The notes: generated by a model from the sequence alone, not told the origin. Counted from the stretch's first letter, positions 17,383-26,281 are shown. The stretch is 64,000 bases of DNA from Brucellaceae bacterium (GCA_020637775.1 JACKJV010000001.1:310001-374000); one strand, 5' to 3'. Made by a program: numbers and translations.

Positions 17383-19196
17383 ATGACCGATACGCCACGC
17401 TCCCATATCCGCAACTTTTCCATCGTCGCCCATATCGACCATGGAAAGTCGACGCTTGCCGACCGGCTGATCCAGATGACCGGGTCCATCGAGGACCGGG
17501 AGATGAAGGACCAGATCCTCGACGCCATGGACATCGAGCGCGAGCGCGGCATCACCATCAAGGCCAACACGGTGCGCCTCGAATACGACGCCAAGGACGG
17601 CCAGCACTATGTGCTGAACCTGATCGACACGCCGGGGCATGTGGACTTCGCCTACGAGGTCTCGCGCTCGCTGGCGGCCTGCGAGGGATCGCTGCTGGTC
17701 GTCGATGCCAGCCAGGGCGTGGAAGCCCAGACGCTGGCCAATGTCTACCAGGCGCTCGACAACGACCACGAGATCGTCACCGTCCTCAACAAGATCGACC
17801 TGCCGGCCGCCGAGCCGGACCGCATCAAGGCGCAGATCGAGGACGTGATCGGGCTGGACGCCTCTGATGCCTGCATGATCTCGGCCAAGACCGGGGTTGG
17901 CATCGACACGGTTCTGGAAGCCATCGTCACCAAGCTGCCGCCGCCCGGGAAGGCGAGCGCGACAAGCCGCTGAAAGCCATGCTGGTGGACAGCTGGTACG
18001 ATTCCTATCTTGGCGTCATCGTGCTCGTGCGCATCATCGATGGCGTGCTGAAGAAGGGCCAGACCATCCGCATGATGGGCACGGATGCGAAATATCCGGT
18101 CGAGCGCGTGGGCGTGATGACACCCAAGATGGTGATGGTGATGGACAGCCTCGGCCCCGGCGAGATCGGTTTCATCACCGCCTCGATCAAGGAAGTGGCG
18201 GATACGCGCGTCGGCGACACGATCACCGAGGACAAGAAGCCGTGCGCGACCGCGCTGTTGGCTTCCAAGCCGGCGCAGCTGGTGGTGTTCTGCGGCCTTT
18301 TCCCGGTGGATGCGGCCGATTTCGAGGATCTGCGCGCGGCCATGGGCAAGCTCCGGCTCAATGACGCCTCGTTCTCGTTCGAGATGGAAACGTCCGCCGC
18401 GCTCGGCTTCGGCTTCCGCTGCGGCTTTCTCGGCCTGCTGCATCTGGAGATCATCCAGGAGCGGCTGGAGCGCGAGTTCAATCTCGACCTGATCGCCACC
18501 GCGCCGTCCGTCGTCTATCACCTGAACATGACCGACGGCTCGGTGATGGAGCTTCACAATCCGGCCGACATGCCCGACGTGGTGAAGATCGCGACCGTCG
18601 AGGAGCCGTGGATCCGCGCCACCATCCTGACGCCGGACGACTATCTCGGCTCGATCCTGAAGCTGTGCCAGGAGCGGCGCGGCGTGCAGATCGACCTCAA
18701 CTATGTCGGCAAGCGGGCGATGGTCACCTATGACCTGCCGCTCAACGAGGTGGTGTTCGACTTCTACGACCGGCTGAAGTCGATCTCCCGGGCTATGCCA
18801 GCTTCGATTACCAGCTCAAGGACTACCGCGAGGGGCGACCTCGTGAAGATGTCCATCCTCGTCAATGACGAGCCGGTGGACGCGCTGTCCATGCTCGTGC
18901 ACCGTTCCCAGGCGGACCGGCGCGGGCGCGCCATGTGCGAAAAGCTGAAGGAACTGATCCCCCGCCACCTGTTCAAGATCCCCGTGCAGGCGGCCATCGG
19001 CGGCAAGGTGATCGCCCGCGAGACCATCTCGGCCATGCGCAAGGACGTGACCGCCAAGTGCTATGGCGGCGACGCCACGCGCAAGCGCAAGCTGCTGGAG
19101 AAGCAGAAAGAGGGCAAGAAGAAGATGCGCCAGTTCGGCCGCGTCGAGATCCCCCAGGAAGCCTTCATCCAGGCCCTGAAGATGGGTGACAACTGA
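17383..19196 (+). pseudogene. lepA: lepA (elongation factor 4) with three single-base indels
   Basis: LepA/EF4 is a ribosome-bound translational GTPase of about 600 aa. G1 motif AHIDHGKST is at residues 16-24 and the G3 region is [12 protein letters not shown]. The frame opens normally, then breaks near 17946-17952. One G appears missing in CCCGGGAAGG; restoring it gives [20 protein letters not shown], as the family requires. A second missing G near 18789-18794 (TCCCGGGCTATG) and an extra G near 18832-18836 (GAGGGGCGAC) bracket a short garbled segment, where [18 protein letters not shown] is expected. All three lie in G runs, so base-calling error is as likely as true inactivation. Otherwise the gene is full length with an intact C-terminus. 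Confidence 0.85.
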
Positions 19197-19209
19197 GGGC
19201 GCGCCTATT

Positions 19210-19232
19210 CCTCCCCTTGCGGGAGGGAAAGC
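19210..19232 (+). repeat. Left copy of 23-bp inverted repeat flanking the DUF559 gene
   Basis: This copy contains CCTCCCCTTGCGGGAGGG followed by AAAGC. It is a perfect inverse match to 19726-19748. Each copy can itself fold (CTCCC-cttgc-GGGAG). Confidence 0.85.
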
Positions 19233-19302
19233 GATTTCGATGGCTTGGCCGAGCGCATGCGAAGGCCAAACGTCAGAAATCGCCAGGGAGGGGTTTTCCG
19301 GA

Positions 19303-19659
19303 TCAGCGCCTGACGCCAGCCGCATCCATGATATGGGTGCAAACCCCGTCGAGACTGGTCAGCACGTCGTCATTCCAGACCCTCAAGGTCTGAAATCCCG
19401 CTTCGGCCAGCGCAGCGTCTCTTCGCGCATCGCGTGCGGACCCGGAATGCTGTCCGCCATCGACCTCGATGATGAGCCGCGCTTCGAAACACACGAAATC
19501 GAGGATATAGCCTTCCAAAGGAATCTGGCGCCTGAATTTCAAACCGCCGAGTTTCCGTCCGCGCAGTGCCTGCCAAAGAATGTTTTCCGCCTTGGTCGCA
19601 TCGGCGCGCATGTCCTTTGCAAAGCTGCGGTGCCGGTCCGGCGTCGGTCGATGCGGCAT
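19303..19659 (-). CDS. DUF559 (Vsr-like endonuclease fold) protein
   Basis: This 118-aa protein belongs to the DUF559 family, predicted to adopt the PD-(D/E)XK/Vsr-like nuclease fold. Recognisable parts are MRADATKAENILWQALRG, LGGLKFRRQIPLEGYILDFV, LIIEVDGGQHS with likely catalytic acidic residues, and a C-terminal LRVWNDDVL. The ATG at 19659 is preferred over one 39 bp upstream because AAGGAGGG precedes it. The gene is enclosed by perfect 23-bp inverted repeats, suggesting a small mobile or repeat-associated unit. No biological role is established. Confidence 0.8.
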   Translation of the reverse strand: MPHRPTPDRHRSFAKDMRADATKAENILWQALRGRKLGGLKFRRQIPLEGYILDFVCFEARLIIEVDGGQHSGSARDARRDAALAEAGFQTLRVWNDDVLTSLDGVCTHIMDAAGVRR

Positions 19660-19725
19660 CGCTCCCTCCTTGAGCCCCTCCCTTGCAAAATCCAACATTT
19701 AGCCTGCGGCTAAGCTGTTGATTTT

Positions 19726-19748
19726 GCTTTCCCTCCCGCAAGGGGAGG
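19726..19748 (-). repeat. Right copy of 23-bp inverted repeat flanking the DUF559 gene
   Basis: Exact reverse complement of 19210-19232. The enclosed segment is about 540 bp, inserted 13 bp after the lepA stop. Confidence 0.85.
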
Positions 19749-19765
19749 GATAAACCGCCGCGCCC

Positions 19766-19882
19766 TCAACGTCCCTCCGGCTTCTCCGGCGGCACATAGC
19801 TGGCCCTGTCCGCCTGCCATTTCTTCCATTGTTTCCGATAGTCCATCTCGTGGTGACCGCCTGTCTTCCCTGGTCTCGCCAT
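19766..19882 (-). CDS. Possible small ORF (38 aa), unknown
   Basis: An ATG-initiated reading frame of 38 codons encodes a basic, tryptophan-containing peptide with YRKQWKKWQADRASYVPPEK at residues 15-34. The composition looks protein-like rather than random, and the gene fills most of the space between the repeat and the regulator. There is no convincing ribosome-binding site and no recognised family. An internal ATG at codon 13 would give 26 aa. Confidence 0.35.
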   Translation of the reverse strand: MARPGKTGGHHEMDYRKQWKKWQADRASYVPPEKPEGR

Positions 19883-19964
19883 TCATGCAGGCGAGTGTTC
19901 TTTTCCATCAATGGCCAGACGCAAAAGCGGGCGTGGCAGTGGCAAGCCGTGCCCGCATTTGCGC

Positions 19965-19978
19965 ATGATCTCGATCAA
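19965..19978 (+). promoter_or_regulatory. FNR/NnrR-type box upstream of the NsrR-like gene
   Basis: ATGATCTCGATCAA matches TTGAT-N4-ATCAA except at the first base. It lies 66 bp before the regulator's ATG. Confidence 0.45.
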
Positions 19979-20008
19979 TGCGCGATCGCCGCGGACGCTT
20001 TAAACGTT

Positions 20009-20023
20009 CATTCTGGATGAATG
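20009..20023 (+). promoter_or_regulatory. Dyad CATTC-N5-GAATG, possible Rrf2/NsrR operator
   Basis: CATTCTGGATGAATG is a perfect 5-bp inverted repeat located 21 bp before the NsrR-like start, a likely site for autoregulation. Confidence 0.45.
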
Positions 20024-20043
20024 TTTTGCCCGGGAGGCGCGCC

Positions 20044-20529
20044 ATGCGGCTGACGACACGAACGAATCTCGCCATGCGCACGCTCATGTTCTGCGCGGTG
20101 AATGACAGGCGCACGGTGCGAAAGGTGGAAATCGCCGAGGCCTGCAACGCTTCGGAAAACCATCTGGCGCAGGTGATCCGGCTGCTCGGCCAGCACGGGT
20201 TCATCCATGCCGTGCGCGGGCGCAATGGCGGCATGCAGCTTGCCCGGCCGGCCGGCGAGATCAATGTCGGCGCCGTGTTCCGCGTCTTCGAAAGCGAATT
20301 GCCGTTTGCCGAGTGTTTCTCGGGAGCGGAGAACCATTGCCCGCTGACCGACTATTGCTGGCTGCGCCCGGCCTTGAAAAAAGCGCTCGACGCCTTCTAC
20401 ACCACGCTCGACGCCATGACGCTGGCGGATCTGACCGCCGGAAACGACAGTCTTGAACGGCTGTTGCTGCTGCCAGCCCTGCCGCGCGGTTCCACCCGCT
20501 CCGTTTGCGGCATGGCCGCGCATGCCTGA
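20044..20529 (+). CDS. nsrR: Rrf2-family regulator, NsrR-like
   Basis: This 161-aa Rrf2 regulator opens with MRLTTRTNLAMRTLMFCAVN and has a helix-turn-helix around VEIAEACNASENHLAQVIRL. Three cysteines at 91, 99 and 105 (ECFSGAENHCPLTDYC) match the NsrR/Rrf2 Fe-S cluster pattern. NsrR proteins sense nitric oxide through this cluster and repress NO-detoxification genes. GGGAGG precedes the ATG. No NO reductase or flavohaemoglobin gene is next to it, so its targets lie elsewhere. An FNR-type box and a dyad upstream fit a nitrogen-oxide regulon. Confidence 0.82.
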   Translation: MRLTTRTNLAMRTLMFCAVNDRRTVRKVEIAEACNASENHLAQVIRLLGQHGFIHAVRGRNGGMQLARPAGEINVGAVFRVFESELPFAECFSGAENHCPLTDYCWLRPALKKALDAFYTTLDAMTLADLTAGNDSLERLLLLPALPRGSTRSVCGMAAHA

Positions 20530-20540
20530 ACGGCGGCGGT

Positions 20541-21236
20541 TCAGACCGTCAGGTGGGCACGCACCTCCGCGCGGTCCAGTGACGGCGCGTCGCCCGCATG
20601 GACCACTTCGCCGCGATCCATGATGTAGACATCGTCGGCCAGTTCGCGGCAGAATTCCAGATACTGCTCCACCAGCAGCACCGCGATGCCCTGCGTGTCG
20701 CGCAGGAAGCGGATGGCGCGGCCGATATCCTTGATGATGGACGGCTGGATACCCTCGGTCGGTTCGTCAAGGACGAGCAGGCGGGGCCGGGTAACGAGCG
20801 CGCGGCCGATGGCAAGCTGCTGCTGTTGGCCGCCGGAGAGATCGCCGCCGCGCCGGTTCAGCATGTCCTTCAGCACCGGGAACAGTTCGAAGACGTAATC
20901 CGGGATGGAGCGGTCGCGGCGCTTCACGGGTGCGAAACCGGTCTCCAGGTTCTCGCGCACGGTCAGCAGCGGAAAGATCTCGCGGCCCTGCGGCACGAAG
21001 CCGATGCCGGCGCGGGCGCGGTCATAGGCCGGCGCGCGGCCGAACACCTTGCCGTCCAGCGCGATCTCGCCAGCGCTCAGGCGGTGATGGCCGACAATGG
21101 CGCGCATGAGCGAGGTCTTGCCGACGCCGTTGCGCCCCAGGACGCAGGTGATGCGCGCGGGCTTCGCCTCGATGGACACGCCGCGCAGGGCCTGGGCGGC
21201 GCCGTAGTGAAGGGAAGCATTGGTAACGGTCAGCAT
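20541..21236 (-). CDS. urtE: Urea ABC transporter ATP-binding protein UrtE
   Basis: This 231-aa branched-chain-type (LivF-like) ATPase has Walker A GRNGVGKT at 34-41, signature LSGGQQQQLAIGRAL and Walker B LLVLDEPTEGIQPS. The 'EGIQPSII' continuation is typical of UrtE. It is the last gene of urtABCDE and lies 2 bp after urtD. With UrtD it powers high-affinity urea uptake across the inner membrane. Confidence 0.94.
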   Translation of the reverse strand: MLTVTNASLHYGAAQALRGVSIEAKPARITCVLGRNGVGKTSLMRAIVGHHRLSAGEIALDGKVFGRAPAYDRARAGIGFVPQGREIFPLLTVRENLETGFAPVKRRDRSIPDYVFELFPVLKDMLNRRGGDLSGGQQQQLAIGRALVTRPRLLVLDEPTEGIQPSIIKDIGRAIRFLRDTQGIAVLLVEQYLEFCRELADDVYIMDRGEVVHAGDAPSLDRAEVRAHLTV

Positions 21237-21238
21237 GA

Positions 21239-22099
21239 TCAGCGCCCCAGATAGACTTCGATGACACGGGGATCGGCGGAGACGTGGTCGAGCGAGCCTT
21301 CCGACAGCACGGAGCCTTCATGCAGGCAGGTGACGCGGACCCCCAGATCGCGCACGAAATGCATGTCGTGTTCCACGACGATCACCGAATGGGTCCGGGC
21401 GATGTCCCTGAGCAGCCGCGCAGTCTCCTCTGTTTCGGCATCGGTCATGCCGGCAACCGGTTCATCGACAAGCAGGAGCTTGGGGTCCTGGGCCAGCAGC
21501 ATGCCGATTTCCAGCCATTGCTTTTGCCCGTGCGAGAGGTTGGCGGCCAGATCGGCGCGGCGCGCAGACAGGCGCGTGATGTCCAGGATTTCGGCAATGC
21601 GCCCTTCCCCGCTGGCTGCCGGGTCCGAGAACAAGGTGCCGAAGACGGAGCGCGTGCCGGCCAGGGCGAGCGCAAGGTTGTCCTCCACCGTATGGCTTTC
21701 GAAAACCGTCGGCTTCTGGAACTTGCGGCCGATGCCCATGGTGGCGATGTCGGCCTCGTCATGCTTCGTCAGGTCGATATCGCCGCGGAAAAAGACCTGG
21801 CCGGTATCGGGCCGGGTCTTGCCGGTGATGATGTCCATCATGGTGGTCTTGCCGGCGCCATTGGGGCCGATGATGGCGCGCATCTCGCCTTCCTGGAGGA
21901 CAAGGGAGAGGTTGTTGATCGCCCTGAACCCGTCGAAGGACACCGAGACGCCGTCGAGATAGAGCAGCGTCTCGCGACGGCGCGAGACCTCGGCGCTTTC
22001 CTGTTCGGCCTGCGCTGCATCCTCAATGTCGCGCGCCGCGTAGGGATGGGGCAGGATGACCGGTTCGTCCGGGTGGCGGATCAGTGTTTCAGCGCTCAT
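21239..22099 (-). CDS. urtD: Urea ABC transporter ATP-binding protein UrtD
   Basis: This 286-aa LivG-like ATPase carries an N-terminal extension of about 45 residues before the ATPase core. Walker A is GPNGAGKTT. The signature-equivalent region is NLSHGQKQWLEIGMLLAQ, where the canonical SGG is replaced by SHG, as is usual for UrtD. Walker B is KLLLVDEPVAGMTDAE. The ATG follows the urtC stop by 3 bp. It is assigned by its place between urtC and urtE and by these motifs. Confidence 0.94.
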   Translation of the reverse strand: MSAETLIRHPDEPVILPHPYAARDIEDAAQAEQESAEVSRRRETLLYLDGVSVSFDGFRAINNLSLVLQEGEMRAIIGPNGAGKTTMMDIITGKTRPDTGQVFFRGDIDLTKHDEADIATMGIGRKFQKPTVFESHTVEDNLALALAGTRSVFGTLFSDPAASGEGRIAEILDITRLSARRADLAANLSHGQKQWLEIGMLLAQDPKLLLVDEPVAGMTDAETEETARLLRDIARTHSVIVVEHDMHFVRDLGVRVTCLHEGSVLSEGSLDHVSADPRVIEVYLGR

Positions 22100-22102
22100 C
22101 GT

Positions 22103-23269
22103 TCACTCTCCTGCCGCCGGCTGCGCCAGCGCGGCATCGGTTCCGGTTTCGGCCGTGGCGCTTTCGCGCCGCGCCTTCCATGCCGCCCAGCCGTGGGTGA
22201 TCGTGCCGACGATGCCGCGCGGCAGGAACAGGGTGACGGCAATGAAAAGGCCGCCCAGCGCGAACAGCCAGAATTCGGGCAGCGCGCCGGTGAACCAGCT
22301 CTTGCCGGCATTGACGGTGAGCGCACCGACGATGGGGCCGACAATCGTGCCGCGCCCGCCGACAGCGGTCCACACGACGACCTCGATGGAATTGGCCGGG
22401 GCGAATTCCCCGGGATTGATGATGCCGACCTGCGGCACATAAAGCGCTCCGGCAATGCCGGCCATGATGGCGGACACGGTGAAAGCGAAGAGTTTCACGT
22501 TTTCAGGCCGGTAGCCAAGGAAGCGGGTGCGCGGCTCGGCATCGCGCACGGCGACCAGCAGCTTGCCGAAATGCGAGCCGACAATGGCAGCGGTGAACGC
22601 AACACCGGCAGCCAGAGCCAGCGCGGATGCGGCAAACAGGGCGGCTCGGGTGGTGTCGGCCTGAATGTTGAAGCCGAGGATGTCCTTGAAGTCGGTCAGG
22701 CCGTTGTTGCCGCCGAAACCCATGTCGTTGCGGAAGAAGGCGAGCAGCAGAGCATAGGTCATGGCCTGGGTGATGATCGACAGGTAGACGCCGGTAACCC
22801 GCGAGCGGAAGGCGAACCAGCCGAAGACGAAGGCCAGCAGGCCGGGCACCGCGACGACCATGAGCGCGGCGAACCAGAACTGGTCGAAGCCATGCCAGTA
22901 CCAGGGCAGTTCCTTCCAGTTCAGGAAGACCATGAAATCAGGCAATTCGGGATGGCCATAGACGCCGCGCGTGCCGATCTGGCGCATCAGGTACATGCCC
23001 ATGGCATAGCCGCCGAGCGCGAAGAAGGCGCCGTGGCCGAGCGACAGGATGCCGGCGAAACCCCAGACGAGATCGAGCGCCAGCGCCAGCAGCGCATAGC
23101 AGAGATACTTGCCGGTCAGTGCCACGATATAGGTGGGCACATGAATGGGGCTGGCCGGATCTGTCGCAAGGTTGAGCACCGGCACGAGAACGGCGATGGC
23201 GACAAGCAGGCACAGCGTGATGACGATGCCGGGCGTGAAGCCACGGGCAAACAGGCGGTTGGTGATCAT
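22103..23269 (-). CDS. urtC: Urea ABC transporter permease UrtC
   Basis: This 388-aa LivM-type permease has about ten membrane segments, with KYLCYALLALALDLVWGFAG and LSLGHGAFFALGGYAMGMYL, the hallmark LSLGHG region. The UrtC-typical insert FRNDMGFGGNNGLTDFK lies in the middle. The ATG overlaps the urtB stop (ATGA). A longer frame reading into urtB is an artefact. It forms the translocation pore with UrtB. Confidence 0.95.
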   Translation of the reverse strand: MITNRLFARGFTPGIVITLCLLVAIAVLVPVLNLATDPASPIHVPTYIVALTGKYLCYALLALALDLVWGFAGILSLGHGAFFALGGYAMGMYLMRQIGTRGVYGHPELPDFMVFLNWKELPWYWHGFDQFWFAALMVVAVPGLLAFVFGWFAFRSRVTGVYLSIITQAMTYALLLAFFRNDMGFGGNNGLTDFKDILGFNIQADTTRAALFAASALALAAGVAFTAAIVGSHFGKLLVAVRDAEPRTRFLGYRPENVKLFAFTVSAIMAGIAGALYVPQVGIINPGEFAPANSIEVVVWTAVGGRGTIVGPIVGALTVNAGKSWFTGALPEFWLFALGGLFIAVTLFLPRGIVGTITHGWAAWKARRESATAETGTDAALAQPAAGE

Positions 23270-24885
23270 GCCTCGACCGACCTTCCTTTCAGGGCGAACA
23301 GGCCGCGCGGGCGTTTCTGGATGAAGATGATGATGAAGACGAGGACGAGGATCTTGCCGAGAACCGCCCCGGCATAGGGTTCGAGGAACTTGTTGACGAT
23401 GCCCAGCGAGAAAGCACCGACCAGCGTGCCCCAGAGATTGCCGACGCCGCCGAAGACGACCACCATGAAACTGTCGATGATGTAGCCCTGGCCGAGATTG
23501 GGCGAGACATTGTCGATCTGCGACAGGGCGACGCCGGCAAGGCCAGCCACGCCGGAGCCCAGCGCGAAGGTCATCGCGTCGACCCAGGGCGTGCGGATAC
23601 CCATGGCGGCGGCCATGCGCCGGTTCTGCGTCACCGCGCGCATCTTCAGGCCGAGCGAGGTGCGGTTCATGGCCCAGAGCAGCACCGCGAAGACGACAAG
23701 CGCGAAGGCGACGATGAAGAGGCGGTTCCAGGTGATCGACATCTCCCCAAGCTGGAACGCGCCGGACATGAAGGACGGATTGGCCACCTCGCGGTTGGTC
23801 GGACCGAAAATCGTGCGCACCGCCTGTTGCAGGATGAGCGAGACGCCCCAGGTGGCCAGCAGCGTTTCCAGCGGCCGGCCGTAGAGGAAGCGGATGATGC
23901 CGCGCTCCATGGCCAGCCCGACGGCGCCGGCGGTGACGAAGGCCAGCGGCAGGGCGATGAGCAGCGACCAGTCGAGCAGCCAGGGCGCGCCATTGCGGAT
24001 CACCTCCTGCACGGTGAAGGTGACATAGGCGCCGATCATGACCATTTCGCCATGGGCCATGTTGATGACGCCCATGACGCCAAAGGTGATGGCCAGACCG
24101 ATGGCGGCCAGCAAGAGGACCGAACCGAGCGAGATGCCGTACCAGACGTTCTGCCCCACGCCCCACAGTGCCAGCCGGTCCTCGATACGGGTCATGGCCG
24201 CCTCGGCGGCGGCCTTCACCTCGCCATCGGCACCGGAGGCGAACTGGCTCAGCAGCCCAAGGGCATCGCGGTTGCCGACACGTTCGACAGCGGCGATGGC
24301 TTCCAGCTTGGCGGCATCGCCGCGGTCGGACAGCAGCAGCACGGCGGCGCGGGCGGTTTCCATGCGCGCGCGAACAGCGGCGTCGGTCTCGTTCCGGATG
24401 GCAGCCTCGACGGCTTCGAGGGCTTCCGGGTCCGGATTGGCAATGAGCGTTGCGGCGGCCTGCATGCGCACCGCCGGATCCCTGGCGGCAAGTGTCAAGG
24501 CGCCGACGGTATCGCGGATGTCACGGCGCAGCGAATTCTTCACGCGCACCTTCTTGAGCGCGCTGGCCGGCGCCGTGCCCATCGTTTCACCGGTCACGGG
24601 ATCGAGCAGCGTTGCCGGATCGCCCGCGCCACGCACGACGAAGACCGCGCCATCGGACTGGCGCACCTGAAGCTCGCCATCCGACAGCGCATTGAGCGCA
24701 AACGCTGCACGCGGGTCGCCAAGGGCGGCAAGCGCGCCGATCACCTTTTCGGTGTCGTTGAAGCTCTTCGACAGGGCAAAGGTGGCAATGGTCCGCCGCA
24801 GGGCGGCCTCATCCTGCGCGAAAACTGGCGGAACGGCCGAAACGAGCAGGAGCAGAAGCGGAAGAAAAAGGCGGCAAAGGCGCAT
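23266..24885 (-). CDS. urtB: Urea ABC transporter permease UrtB with exported N-terminal extension
   Basis: This 539-aa protein has a signal peptide (MRLCRLFLPLLLLLVSAVPP, cleavage near VFAQDEA). A periplasmic region of about 220 residues, rich in Ala and Leu and HEAT-like, follows. A LivH-type permease domain starts near 243 (YGISLGSVLLLAAIGLAITF), with VINMAHGEMVMIGAY as the family motif. This layout is normal for UrtB. It lies 103 bp after urtA, with a hairpin between them that may set the ratio of binding protein to permease. Confidence 0.95.
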   Translation of the reverse strand: MRLCRLFLPLLLLLVSAVPPVFAQDEAALRRTIATFALSKSFNDTEKVIGALAALGDPRAAFALNALSDGELQVRQSDGAVFVVRGAGDPATLLDPVTGETMGTAPASALKKVRVKNSLRRDIRDTVGALTLAARDPAVRMQAAATLIANPDPEALEAVEAAIRNETDAAVRARMETARAAVLLLSDRGDAAKLEAIAAVERVGNRDALGLLSQFASGADGEVKAAAEAAMTRIEDRLALWGVGQNVWYGISLGSVLLLAAIGLAITFGVMGVINMAHGEMVMIGAYVTFTVQEVIRNGAPWLLDWSLLIALPLAFVTAGAVGLAMERGIIRFLYGRPLETLLATWGVSLILQQAVRTIFGPTNREVANPSFMSGAFQLGEMSITWNRLFIVAFALVVFAVLLWAMNRTSLGLKMRAVTQNRRMAAAMGIRTPWVDAMTFALGSGVAGLAGVALSQIDNVSPNLGQGYIIDSFMVVVFGGVGNLWGTLVGAFSLGIVNKFLEPYAGAVLGKILVLVFIIIFIQKRPRGLFALKGRSVEA

Positions 24886-24942
24886 GGCGTTTCCGATCGC
24901 ACGGGTTTCTCGATTCTGCCCGCGTCAATGACTTTGGGGAGC

Positions 24943-24972
24943 ATGCGGGACGGACAGCAGCCCGCCCCGCAT
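24943..24972 (-). terminator. Intercistronic hairpin between urtA and urtB
   Basis: ATGCGGG (24943-24949) pairs with CCCGCAT (24966-24972), extendable inward with a mismatch. It has no strong T-run, so partial termination or mRNA protection of the urtA message is more likely than full termination. Confidence 0.45.
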
Positions 24973-24988
24973 CGTTCTTCAGATTGCG

Positions 24989-26281
24989 TCAGTTGGCGAC
25001 CGTGCCGAGGCAGGTGCCCGTTTCGGTGTTGTAGTTGCCGCATTTCAGCTCGACCCAATCGGCCTTGAGCGGCTTGGAATCGGGCAGGTAATCCGACCAG
25101 GCGTCACCCGGCACGAGGCCTTCGGTCTGCCAGACGGTCTCGAACTGGCCGTCATCCTGGATTTCACCCACCAGCACCGGCTTGGTGATGTGGTGGTTGG
25201 CGAGCATGACGGACGTCCCGCCGGTCAGATTCTCGGCTTCGGTGCCCGGCAGCGCCTCGATGACAGCATCGGCATCGGTGGTGCCGGCCTTCTCGACCGC
25301 CTTCACCCACATGTTGAAGCCGATGTAATGAGCTTCCATGGGATCGTTGGTCACGCGCTCCGGATTGCCGGTGAAGGCCTTCCATTCCTCGATGAACCTG
25401 GCATTGGCCGGGGCCTCGACGGACTGGAAATAATTCCAGGCGGCGAGATGGCCGACCAGCGGCGCGGTATCGAGACCGGCCAGTTCCTCTTCACCCACCG
25501 AGAAGGCGACGACCGGGATGTCCTCGGCCTTGACGCCCTGGTTGCCCAGTTCCTTGTAGAAGGGCACGTTGGCGTCGCCATTGATGGTCGATACAACCGC
25601 GGTCTTCTTGCCGGCCGAGCCGAAGGCCTTGATGTCGGACACGATCGTCTGCCAATCGGAATGACCGAAGGGCGTGTAGTTGATCATGATGTCCTCTTCG
25701 GCCACGCCCTTGGATTTGAGGTAGGCTTCGAGGATCTTGTTGGTCGTGCGCGGATAGACATAGTCGGTGCCGGCCAGAACCCAGCGCTCCACGCCTTCCT
25801 CGTTCATCAGGTAGTCGACGGCGGGGATGGCCTGCTGGTTCGGTGCGGCACCGGTGTAGAAGACGTTGCGCTCGCTTTCCTCCCCCTCGTACTGGACGGG
25901 ATAGAACAGGATCGAATTGAGTTCCTTGAAGACCGGGAGGACCGACTTGCGCGACACGGACGTCCAGCAGCCGAAGACAGCCGCGACCTGGTCCTTCTCG
26001 ATGAGTTCACGCGCCTTCTCGGCAAAAAGCGGCCAGTCGGACGCCGGATCGACGACCACGGCTTCCAGTTTCTTGCCCAGCAGGCCGCCCTTGGCATTCT
26101 GCTGTTCGATCAGCATGAGCATGGCGTCTTTCAGCGTCGTCTCCGAAATCGCCATCGTACCGGACAGCGAATGCAGGATACCGACCTTGATGGTGTCCTC
26201 GGCATGGGCGGAAAAGGCCATGCCCGACATGGCGAGCATGGCGGCGAGACCGGCGACGAGGGACTTGCGGGAACCAGTCAT
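24989..26281 (-). CDS. urtA: Urea ABC transporter substrate-binding protein UrtA
   Basis: This 430-aa periplasmic protein has a signal peptide ending at AFSAHAEDT. The mature N-terminus IKVGILHSLSGTMAISETTL and the motif FYPVQYEGEESERNVFYTGA are characteristic of UrtA/FmdD-type binding proteins. It captures urea for UrtBCDE. A sigma54 promoter stands 42 bp upstream of the ATG and AGGTATTC immediately before it. As the first gene of the operon it is expected to be induced on nitrogen limitation. Confidence 0.96.
   Translation of the reverse strand: MTGSRKSLVAGLAAMLAMSGMAFSAHAEDTIKVGILHSLSGTMAISETTLKDAMLMLIEQQNAKGGLLGKKLEAVVVDPASDWPLFAEKARELIEKDQVAAVFGCWTSVSRKSVLPVFKELNSILFYPVQYEGEESERNVFYTGAAPNQQAIPAVDYLMNEEGVERWVLAGTDYVYPRTTNKILEAYLKSKGVAEEDIMINYTPFGHSDWQTIVSDIKAFGSAGKKTAVVSTINGDANVPFYKELGNQGVKAEDIPVVAFSVGEEELAGLDTAPLVGHLAAWNYFQSVEAPANARFIEEWKAFTGNPERVTNDPMEAHYIGFNMWVKAVEKAGTTDADAVIEALPGTEAENLTGGTSVMLANHHITKPVLVGEIQDDGQFETVWQTEGLVPGDAWSDYLPDSKPLKADWVELKCGNYNTETGTCLGTVAN

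Noticed and set aside
17940..17985. Programmed ribosomal frameshift in lepA
   Set aside because: There is no slippery heptamer with a downstream structure, two more indels occur later in the gene, and LepA is not known to use frameshifting.
21284..23377. Open frame of 697 codons on the plus strand across urtD and urtC
   Set aside because: Antisense to two clear transporter genes; no membrane or domain pattern; a codon-bias artefact.
22103..24166. Frame extending urtC upstream into urtB
   Set aside because: The extension is a shifted reading of urtB; the ATGA overlap at 23266-23269 gives the proper start.
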